Shown here one piece after another: positions 6,698-12,106 of a stretch of DNA of 12,106 bases. The stretch covers positions 1 to 12,106 of the forward strand of contig DAOVLV010000018.1 in assembly GCA_030631085.1 (NCBI GenBank). Direction: 5' to 3'. Position numbers and translations under genes: made by a program. The notes beneath the pieces are model-generated. The model was not told where the DNA came from. It searched no databases and saw nothing but the letters and a program-made list of their open reading frames with translations. Source of the DNA: Planctomycetales bacterium (GTDB lineage Bacteria > Planctomycetota > Phycisphaerae > SM23-33). Numbering within the stretch: position 1 is the first letter of the stretch; every line of letters begins with the position of its first letter.

Positions 6698-8803
6698 TCA
6701 ACGAGGCTTCCGTCGTCGCAGCATCGCCAGACCTCCAATGACCAGCAGCGACAGCGCAGCCGGTTCAGGAACGGTCAACATGGTATAGCCGGTCAGGTCG
6801 CCTTCGGTCAGATAGCTCAAGGTGTAATCCTGGCCGTAGATCGCGCCGGTAATGTCGGCCCAATCCAGGATGGAATCATCCCAGTAGCGGATCGCGTCCG
6901 TGCCATTGATCATCTCCATAAAGTCGGCCAGTGAATCATCGGCATCACCATACAACGCCAGCATACCACCGCTGGCCATGTTGATGAAACCGTCGCCGTC
7001 CTCATCGTAGTCGATGGTCAGAGTTCCAGCTACACTCACAAGCCCGCCGCCCGTGATATTCAACGTCCCCCGACCATCGCGGCCGACATAAAGGACGCCG
7101 CTGTTGGTCCAGGTCGAACCGATGCCATCGACCGTTACCATGCCGGTGGAACCGGAGTTGTTGCCGATGTAGCCCCTGTCATTACTGACTGCCCCGCCGC
7201 CATTGGTGATATTCAACGTACCCCGACCGGAGGAGCCTACCCCGATGCCGCTGCAGGTCAAGGTCGAACCGCTGCCATCGACCGTTACAACACCTCTGGA
7301 GCCGGAGTATCCGCCGATGGAGCAGGAATTACTGACGACGGACCCGCCATTGGTGATATTCAACATCCCCTGCTGGCCATAGTTTTTGTAGCCGACATAG
7401 ATTCTGCTATTTGTCCAGGTCGAACCGCTACCATCGACCATTACCTCGCCAGTGGAACCGGACAAATAGCCGATGCGGCCAGTGTGATTACTGACGGCCC
7501 CGCCATTGGTGATATTCAACGTACCCTGACCATATATGCCTACTGCGAGACCGAGACCGCCACTGCAGGTCAAGGTCGAACCGCTGCCATCGACAGTTAC
7601 CACGCCGGTGGAGCCGGAGGATTTGCCGATATCGCAGCTCGCCCCCCAGGAACAAATGGCGGTGCCGCCATTGGTGATATTCAACATACCCTGTCCCTCG
7701 CCGCCGACGTACAAGCCGCCGTCGCAACCGATAGTCCAAGTCGAACCGATGCCATCGACTGTTACCACACCGGTGGAGCCGGAGTAATGGCCGATGCAGC
7801 TGTATGCCCCCCGGGAAGCACTGACAGCCCCGCCATTGGTGATATTCAACGTACCCTGACCGGAGTCGCCGACGTAGAGGCAGTCTAATACGCCGCTGCA
7901 TATCCAGGTCGAACCGCTTCCATCGACCGTTACCACGCCGGTGGAGCCGGCCTTATAGCCGATGTAGCCTTTTTTGCTCTCGACCGATACACCACCACGG
8001 ATCGCCAACGTACCGTTTCCGGCGTATCCTGCTCCCAGAGCACCCGTACTGTCCTGAGTCAGGTTAATCGTTATGTTGTTAAGCGTGAGGGTCTGATTCA
8101 GGTCGTCGGCCGAATCGAACAGCAGATCCACATCGCTGACCAAGCCGTGGGTGTTAATCGTCCCCGTTCCGGTCAACTGGGTTGGCCCGGCAAGGAGAGA
8201 CCCCGTCGTAAGCGTGCCGCCATTGAAGTGTATCTCGCTGGCGGCGCCGTCATATCTTGCGACCCAAGTATCGTATGCTACGCTGACTGCCCCGCCATTG
8301 GCGATATTCAACGTCCCCTGACCGGAGTCGCCGACGTAGATGTTTCCGGTATTGGTCCAGGTCGAACCGATGCCATCGACTGTTACTACGCCGGTGGAAC
8401 CAGAGTAATGGCCGATGTAGCCGTCTCTGCTATAACCACTGGAATGACTGACTGCCCCACCATTGGTGATATTCAACGTACCCTGACCGGAGTCGCCGAC
8501 GTAGAGGCCAACGGTAATAGCCCACGTCGAACCGCTGCCATCGACCGCTACCTCGCCGGTGGAACCGGAGTCATAGCCTATGTATCCACACCTTGAACTC
8601 AACTCGCTACCGTCATTGACGGTTACGCTGCCGGTAGCGGTCTTGCCGATGTAGGCATCTGAACCGCCTCCGCCATCGATCCACCATAAATCGTCGGTCG
8701 GGTCAACGTCTCCGTCGGGCATAATATCAGCCTGCAAAGGCGCCGCCAGAGTAAGTGACAATAGAGAAACCAAAATCCATGCGAAATTGTGTGAACGCAA
8801 CAC
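6698..8803 (-). CDS. Secreted PEP-CTERM protein with T5SS/PEP-CTERM-associated repeats
   Basis: 701-aa exported surface or matrix protein. From the GTG at 8803 it begins with a signal peptide (LRSHNFAWILVSLLSLTLAA, cleavage likely after LQA). Eight copies of a roughly 50-residue repeat follow, with consensus GYIGxxSGSTGVVTVDGSGS, then TW..., then LYVGDSGQGTLNITNGG; this matches the T5SS/PEP-CTERM-associated repeat (TIGR04393 type), expected to form beta-helix-like passenger structure. Two copies precede and six follow a non-repeat block (about residues 176-278). After the repeats come an Asp-rich DYDEDGDGFIN loop (598-608), possibly calcium-binding, and a planctomycete-like tail domain. The C-terminus VPEPAALSLLVIGGLAMLRR plus RKPR is a standard PEP-CTERM signal: PEP motif, membrane helix, basic end, processed by an exosortase encoded elsewhere. 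The frame opens up to 8878, but the promoter and the AAGGAGG site place the start at 8803; TTG at 8800 is the alternative. Confidence 0.92.
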   Translation of the reverse strand: MLRSHNFAWILVSLLSLTLAAPLQADIMPDGDVDPTDDLWWIDGGGGSDAYIGKTATGSVTVNDGSELSSRCGYIGYDSGSTGEVAVDGSGSTWAITVGLYVGDSGQGTLNITNGGAVSHSSGYSRDGYIGHYSGSTGVVTVDGIGSTWTNTGNIYVGDSGQGTLNIANGGAVSVAYDTWVARYDGAASEIHFNGGTLTTGSLLAGPTQLTGTGTINTHGLVSDVDLLFDSADDLNQTLTLNNITINLTQDSTGALGAGYAGNGTLAIRGGVSVESKKGYIGYKAGSTGVVTVDGSGSTWICSGVLDCLYVGDSGQGTLNITNGGAVSASRGAYSCIGHYSGSTGVVTVDGIGSTWTIGCDGGLYVGGEGQGMLNITNGGTAICSWGASCDIGKSSGSTGVVTVDGSGSTLTCSGGLGLAVGIYGQGTLNITNGGAVSNHTGRIGYLSGSTGEVMVDGSGSTWTNSRIYVGYKNYGQQGMLNITNGGSVVSNSCSIGGYSGSRGVVTVDGSGSTLTCSGIGVGSSGRGTLNITNGGGAVSNDRGYIGNNSGSTGMVTVDGIGSTWTNSGVLYVGRDGRGTLNITGGGLVSVAGTLTIDYDEDGDGFINMASGGMLALYGDADDSLADFMEMINGTDAIRYWDDSILDWADITGAIYGQDYTLSYLTEGDLTGYTMLTVPEPAALSLLVIGGLAMLRRRKPR
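7034..8587 (-). repeat. Coding repeat region of the PEP-CTERM protein (8 units)
   Basis: Two units lie at about 8279-8587 and six at about 7034-7969. The word CATTGGTGATATTCAAC (plus strand) recurs in most units. A perfect 49-bp identity joins 7833-7881 and 8460-8508, 627 bp (209 codons) apart, so similarity exceeds what protein conservation needs and points to recent duplication or gene conversion. Long stop-free plus-strand frames here are by-products of this repetition. Confidence 0.9.
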
Positions 8804-8808
8804 CGAAG

Positions 8809-8815
8809 CCTCCTT
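8809..8815 (-). promoter_or_regulatory. Ribosome binding site of the PEP-CTERM gene
   Basis: AAGGAGG on the minus strand, 5 nt before the GTG at 8803 (8 nt before the TTG at 8800). It argues against the far-upstream start at 8878. Confidence 0.8.
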
Positions 8816-8866
8816 TTCCTGCGCAGCACCCTGCGGAACGAGCAAAAATATAAAAAACCACCAAGG

Positions 8867-8894
8867 ATTGTACCACAAATCCCGAAAATGGCAA
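8867..8894 (-). promoter_or_regulatory. Promoter of the PEP-CTERM gene (extended -10)
   Basis: On the minus strand TTGCCA (8889-8894, 5 of 6 to consensus), a 16-bp spacer and TACAAT (8867-8872, 5 of 6) preceded by TGG, an extended -10 element. The start point would be near 8860, leaving a leader of about 57 nt with the strong ribosome binding site. The promoter covers the codons just after 8878, excluding that upstream start. Confidence 0.7.
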
Positions 8895-8952
8895 GCGAAA
8901 AGCCGGGAAGTTATTTTCCTGGGGTTACTTACGCGGTGTGTTGCTCCCTCTC

Positions 8953-9026
8953 AAGCCCCGCCATTCGACTCGTGCTTCGTAGCGAAGTGTCGCTACTTCG
9001 CAGAGTAGCAATGGCTGGGCTTTTTT
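8953..9026 (+). terminator. Long nested palindrome followed by T6, terminator-like
   Basis: The arms AAGCCCCGCCATT (8953-8965) and AATGGCTGGGCTT (9010-9022) pair at 12 of 13 positions, and the right arm runs into T6 (9021-9026), as in an intrinsic terminator on the plus strand. The interior folds again: GTAGCGA-AGTG-TCGCTAC (8979-8996) or, alternatively, GCTACT-N6-AGTAGC (8992-9009). It sits between the divergent PEP-CTERM and manC genes, where no plus-strand gene is visible upstream to terminate. It could end an unseen small RNA, block read-through towards manC, or be a dispersed palindromic repeat. Apart from this element and the promoters given here, the 335-bp gap shows nothing recognisable. 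Confidence 0.5.
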
Positions 9027-9088
9027 GTGTCTCGTGCAAATTTTACTGAAAAACACCGGCAATCGGTGGTAATCCACAGATGAGAGGA

Positions 9089-9094
9089 TATACT
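9089..9094 (+). promoter_or_regulatory. Candidate -10 box for manC
   Basis: TATACT lies 44 bp before the manC start, but no good -35 box is found at 16-18 bp upstream, so this is weak. An AGGAAAGGG ribosome binding site (9125-9133) lies 5 nt ahead of the ATG at 9139. Confidence 0.3.
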
Positions 9095-9138
9095 CAATTA
9101 ATTCAGGAAAAAAGACAGGTTAATAGGAAAGGGCGATT

Positions 9139-10212
9139 ATGCGTTATGCGGTAATTATGGCTGGTGGGTCGGGAAAACGGCTTTGGCCAGCGAGTCGGGA
9201 AGATAAACCCAAGCAACTAATTAAAATGATTGACGACAAATGCCTGCTGGGCGTGGCGATGGAGCGGTTGTTGGGGCTGTTCGAGCCGGAGCAGATTCTC
9301 GTTATTACCAACGACGCCTATGCCGAAGACGTTCGCGAGTGTCTTTCGTCGCTACCGGCCCAGAACGTCATTGGCGAACCGGAAGGACGCGACACAGCCA
9401 ATGCCATCGCGCTGGCGGCTGAACTGGTGGCTGCACGCGACGGCGACGCGACAATGGCAATCTTCACCGCCGATCATATCATTCGCCCTGAAGATGAGTT
9501 CCGCCAATGCGTCGAGCAGGCGTGCGGCGCCGCTGAAGAGAACACCGACTCGCTGGTTACCTTCGGAATCCGTCCGACCTTCCCGCACGTCGGCCTGGGA
9601 TACGTTCACTGCGACGAGAAGATTTCCGATCGGGTTCACCGCGTCCGCGCGTTCAAGGAAAAACCAAACCACCGCACCGCGCGATACTACGTAGAGTCCG
9701 GCGAGTATTTCTGGAACAGCGGAATGTTCGTTTGGAAAGTCGGCGCGATCCGCAATGCACTGAAAAAATTCCTGCCCGAATCAATCGACGCTCTCGCGCC
9801 CGTCGGAGCCGCTGCCGCCGAAGGCAAGGACATCACCGGACTGTTGAGCGAGATTTACCCGAAACTACCCAAAATCAGCATCGATTACGCGATTATGGAA
9901 AAGGCTGACGATGTGCTTATGGTCGAGTTGACGTGCCAATGGCTCGACGTCGGTTCCTGGCCCGCGATTGCGGACGTTGCCGAGCAGGACGACGACGGAA
10001 ATGCAATTGTCGCACCAAGGTCCGTCGTCCTCGATTGCAACCAGAACGTCATTTTCTCCGACGACGAGCATCTCCTGGCAGTGGTGGGAATGGACGATTG
10101 CATCATCGTACACACTGCCGACGCCACGCTGGTATGCAACAAATCCGACTCCCAAAGGCTTAAGGAACTGGTCGATCTGATCGAGCAAAAATACGGGTCG
10201 GAATATATCTAA
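9139..10212 (+). CDS. manC: Mannose-1-phosphate guanylyltransferase (GDP-mannose pyrophosphorylase)
   Basis: 357-aa cytoplasmic enzyme that joins GTP and mannose-1-phosphate to give GDP-mannose and pyrophosphate, the donor for mannose, fucose and rhamnose units in polysaccharides and glycoproteins. The nucleotide-binding signature GGSGKRLWPASREDKPKQ is at 9-26. Further family motifs are EGRDTANAIALAA (82-94), FKEKPN (172-177), WNSGMFVWK (192-200), SIDYAIMEKA (247-256) and DVGSW (270-274). It is the short form without the C-terminal phosphomannose isomerase domain found in bifunctional ManC/AlgA. The ATG at 9139 has AGGAAAGGG ahead of it. It is divergent from the PEP-CTERM gene and followed by ruvX after an 80-bp repeat-filled gap. 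Its supply of sugar nucleotide for extracellular polysaccharide is a plausible link to its PEP-CTERM neighbour. Confidence 0.95.
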   Translation: MRYAVIMAGGSGKRLWPASREDKPKQLIKMIDDKCLLGVAMERLLGLFEPEQILVITNDAYAEDVRECLSSLPAQNVIGEPEGRDTANAIALAAELVAARDGDATMAIFTADHIIRPEDEFRQCVEQACGAAEENTDSLVTFGIRPTFPHVGLGYVHCDEKISDRVHRVRAFKEKPNHRTARYYVESGEYFWNSGMFVWKVGAIRNALKKFLPESIDALAPVGAAAAEGKDITGLLSEIYPKLPKISIDYAIMEKADDVLMVELTCQWLDVGSWPAIADVAEQDDDGNAIVAPRSVVLDCNQNVIFSDDEHLLAVVGMDDCIIVHTADATLVCNKSDSQRLKELVDLIEQKYGSEYI

Positions 10213-10276
10213 TTGCGGATTGCGGATTGCGGATTGCGGATTTTTTCCTAGTCCCAAGTCCCTAATCTCCAGTCCC
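10212..10276. repeat. Two adjoining 7-bp-period arrays between manC and ruvX
   Basis: First ATTGCGG is repeated four times exactly (10212-10239), beginning on the last base of the manC stop. After a T-run comes a degenerate array CTAGTCC, CAAGTCC, CTAATCT, CCAGTCC (10248-10275). Together they fill most of the gap before ruvX, and no ribosome binding site is visible ahead of ruvX. Confidence 0.85.
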
Positions 10277-10292
10277 TGTTCTACTGATTACC

Positions 10293-10736
10293 ATGAGCAG
10301 GTGGATTGGAATAGATCACGGTACAAAGCGTATCGGCGTAGCCGTCGGCGACGCCGAGGGGCGAATCGCCACGCCGTTGGAGGTTTTGTCGGCGGATGAC
10401 GTCGGCTTTGCCGAACGGATCAAGAAAATCGTCGCCGAGTATGACGCCGTCGGTGTAGTCGTCGGCTGGCCTCTGCTGGGCGATGACAGCGAAGGTCCGC
10501 AGGCCAGATTGGTGAGGCGGTTCGCCGCGGACCTGGCCGAGCGCACCGGGCTGGATGTCCGGCTATGGGATGAGCGATTAAGCAGTTTCCAGGCGGATGA
10601 ACACCTCAAGGGCGAATTTACCATCAAGCAGAAAAAGCATCGGCAGGACGCCATTGCAGCGGCGACGATCCTGGAGGATTTCTTCACCGGCGACGGACCG
10701 ACCTTGGCGCATAGGCCCGGGGATTTACATCCGTAG
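10293..10736 (+). CDS. ruvX: YqgF/RuvX family RNase H-fold nuclease
   Basis: 147-aa protein of the YqgF family (putative pre-16S rRNA nuclease, also annotated Holliday junction resolvase). In E. coli the family is linked to 16S rRNA 5'-end processing. Motifs follow the family order: GIDHGTKRIGVAVGD (6-20), with Asp8 as first catalytic acidic residue; VVVGWPLLGDD, equivalent to the usual VVGLPL; WDERLSSFQAD, with the conserved DER; and HRQDAIAAATILEDFF near the C-terminus, supplying the last catalytic Asp. Length is typical. The ATG at 10293 lacks a clear Shine-Dalgarno sequence because repeat DNA fills the region upstream. The next gene starts 10 bp after its stop, so the two may share a transcript although their functions look unrelated. 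Confidence 0.93.
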   Translation: MSRWIGIDHGTKRIGVAVGDAEGRIATPLEVLSADDVGFAERIKKIVAEYDAVGVVVGWPLLGDDSEGPQARLVRRFAADLAERTGLDVRLWDERLSSFQADEHLKGEFTIKQKKHRQDAIAAATILEDFFTGDGPTLAHRPGDLHP

Positions 10737-10746
10737 GATAGTATCG

Positions 10747-12106
10747 ATGAACAGCGTGAAACAGGGATCAAAGGTTTTTCTTTCGGTCATGGTACTTGCG
10801 GTAACTATTTCCGCTTCGGGGTCCGATGCGTATGGACAAGAGGGTCAGGCAATGAGAGACCTGCAAGTGGTTCGAAAAAGGCTCAGCGAATCCCTCCTGG
10901 CCGCGAGTCCGAAACCAGATTCTGCGAAGATCAAGGAGATTGCTGCATCGTTGCGCCCCGACGGCAGTTGGGCGGATATAGATTACGACGACCGGGGCAG
11001 GACGGCGTGGAAAACGAGGCTTCACTTGAACAGGCTTGGGGTCATGGTCCGGGCCTATCGGTCTGCCGGACACGCGATGTGCGGGGATCGCGACTTGAAG
11101 CGGAGCATCCTGTCGGCCCTTGATTTCTGGCTTACGAAGGATTTTCGAAACCCCAACTGGTGGTGGAACAAAATCGGCGTGCCGCTCAACATCTCGGCGA
11201 TACTTGTCTTGATGGAAGGGGACATCAGCAAGACTCAGCGAATGGCGGGGACTAAGATTCTAAGCCGCGCCAAACTTGGCATGGTAGGGCAAAACCTGGT
11301 GTGGCTTGCAGAGATTACGGTTGCTCGCGGATGCCTGGAGGGCGATCCCGAGGTTGTCGCCGAGGCGTCAAAGCGAATGGCCGACGAGATTCGGATCAAG
11401 TCAGAGGCTGGTATCCAGGCGGATTTCAGTTTCCATCAACACGGTCCGTGTCTCTACTCCGGCGGCTATGGTCTGGGGTTCTCCCGGTCCTGTGCAAAAT
11501 GGGCTTACATTCTGCGCGGCACACGGTTCGAATTCCCGGCAGAGAAGATAAAGATACTGTCAGCCTACATATTGGACGGGCAACAATGGATGGTTCGAGG
11601 CCAAACATTCGATTACGGCGCGAACGGACGTGAAATTACGAGGAAAAGCGCACACGCGAGAGCAAGATCGCTTTTGGGCGCCTGTGCGCACATGGCGAAA
11701 CTGGCGACGCCTCGGAAAGCGGAGTTCCAGGCCTTTGCCGAGCGACTTAGGGGCGGCAGGCGGCAAGGGGCTACGGGTCTGATCGGTAATCGGCATTTCT
11801 GGCGGTCGGACATAATGACGCATCAGCGAAGGGATTATTACGCTTCCGCCCGCATGTTTTCGGATCGCACGTCCAACACCGACTCGCCATGCAACGACGA
11901 AGGCCTGAAAAGCCACCACATCGCCGACGGAACGGCCTTCGTGTTGCGCACCGGCGAGGAATACCATAACATTTTCCCCGTTTGGGACTGGCGTAAAATC
12001 CCCGCCGCTACGATTGAACAGACTGGAGCGGCGTATGATCCCAAGACCGTCCGCAGGCAAGGCAGCCGAAGTTTTGTTGGCGGAGTATCGGACGGCATGT
12101 ACGGAA
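10747..12106 (+). CDS. Secreted polysaccharide lyase family 8-type enzyme, C-terminus missing
   Basis: The first 453 residues of an exported lyase that runs off the window. Family PL8 enzymes split hyaluronan, chondroitin, xanthan or related uronic-acid polysaccharides by beta-elimination. A signal peptide spans about 1-30 (VFLSVMVLAVTISASGSDAYG). The alpha/alpha-toroid domain includes NPNWWWNKIGVPLNIS (135-150), Asn183 in GQNLVW, and the catalytic cluster FSFHQHGPCLYSGGYG (227-242) with His232 and Tyr241. FDYGANGREITR (288-299) supplies Arg295, and NDEGLKSHHIADGT (383-396) opens the beta-sandwich part with Glu385, followed by EEYHNIFPVWDWRKIP. These match the Asn-His-Tyr-Arg-Glu set of chondroitin AC lyases, so the enzyme should be active. 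Which polymer it cuts cannot be told. An AGGA just after the ruvX stop gives an 8-nt-spaced ribosome binding site for the ATG at 10747. Confidence 0.88.
   Translation, partial: MNSVKQGSKVFLSVMVLAVTISASGSDAYGQEGQAMRDLQVVRKRLSESLLAASPKPDSAKIKEIAASLRPDGSWADIDYDDRGRTAWKTRLHLNRLGVMVRAYRSAGHAMCGDRDLKRSILSALDFWLTKDFRNPNWWWNKIGVPLNISAILVLMEGDISKTQRMAGTKILSRAKLGMVGQNLVWLAEITVARGCLEGDPEVVAEASKRMADEIRIKSEAGIQADFSFHQHGPCLYSGGYGLGFSRSCAKWAYILRGTRFEFPAEKIKILSAYILDGQQWMVRGQTFDYGANGREITRKSAHARARSLLGACAHMAKLATPRKAEFQAFAERLRGGRRQGATGLIGNRHFWRSDIMTHQRRDYYASARMFSDRTSNTDSPCNDEGLKSHHIADGTAFVLRTGEEYHNIFPVWDWRKIPAATIEQTGAAYDPKTVRRQGSRSFVGGVSDGMYG

Noticed and set aside
7484..7888. Plus-strand repetitive open frame opposite the PEP-CTERM gene (also 8147-8596)
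   Set aside because: These are reverse images of the in-frame coding repeats, which keep the opposite frame free of stops; there is no start signal.
7034..8587. Possible CRISPR-like regular repeats
   Set aside because: Spacing of about 150 bp, in-frame coding of a known protein repeat and variable units exclude a CRISPR array; no cas genes are present.
8804..8878. N-terminal extension of the PEP-CTERM protein to 8878
   Set aside because: The proposed promoter -10 box and the AAGGAGG site lie inside or after this stretch, and the signal peptide begins at the GTG at 8803.
9027..9138. Riboswitch or sugar-responsive leader before manC
   Set aside because: Only a 5-bp dyad (CACCG/CGGTG at 9054-9068) is seen; no known aptamer core is recognisable.
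11560..12060. Minus-strand open frame of 166 codons at the right edge
   Set aside because: It is antisense to the lyase gene, which shows conserved PL8 motifs throughout this stretch.

Overview
The window looks like a chromosomal segment of a planctomycete, probably Phycisphaerae or a close relative, at moderately high GC. The grounds are the PEP-CTERM sorting tail on a large secreted protein built from T5SS/PEP-CTERM-associated repeats, a K+-type membrane pyrophosphatase, an unusual RNase HII/HIII-family protein and a secreted polysaccharide lyase next to housekeeping genes. This placement is inference from gene content, not from a marker-gene comparison.

Left part, minus strand (1-6646). 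In transcriptional order this holds an RNase H2/H3-fold nuclease, a single-domain STAS protein, rpsU (ribosomal protein S21, 59 aa, with its own good sigma70-type promoter), hppA (membrane pyrophosphatase), rsfS (ribosome silencing factor) and argS (arginyl-tRNA synthetase, cut by the window's left edge). Most are translation or energy genes. rsfS and argS are 9 bp apart and probably co-transcribed; hppA and rsfS are separated only by a short tandem-repeat spacer.

Middle (6647-9138). A GTG-started secreted protein of 701 aa on the minus strand carries a signal peptide, eight copies of a roughly 50-residue repeat and a C-terminal PEP-CTERM anchor. It has a well-formed promoter (TTGCCA, 16 bp, TGGTACAAT). 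The divergent intergenic region towards manC holds a long nested palindrome followed by T6.

Right part, plus strand (9139-12106). manC (mannose-1-phosphate guanylyltransferase) is followed by two short-period repeat arrays, then ruvX (YqgF) and, 10 bp later, a secreted family-8-type polysaccharide lyase that runs off the right edge. GDP-mannose synthesis next to a PEP-CTERM protein fits the known link between PEP-CTERM proteins and extracellular polysaccharide; the lyase suggests use of uronic-acid-containing polysaccharides.

No complete new multi-gene system, mobile element, CRISPR array or tRNA is evident. The most notable signals are the 7- and 8-bp-period repeat arrays filling three intergenic gaps (one arranged as a 30-bp inverted pair), the nested palindrome at 8953-9026, the RNase HIII-like active site in a protein lacking the RNase HIII N-terminal domain, a roughly 100-residue insert in the pyrophosphatase, and near-identical DNA repeats inside the PEP-CTERM gene.
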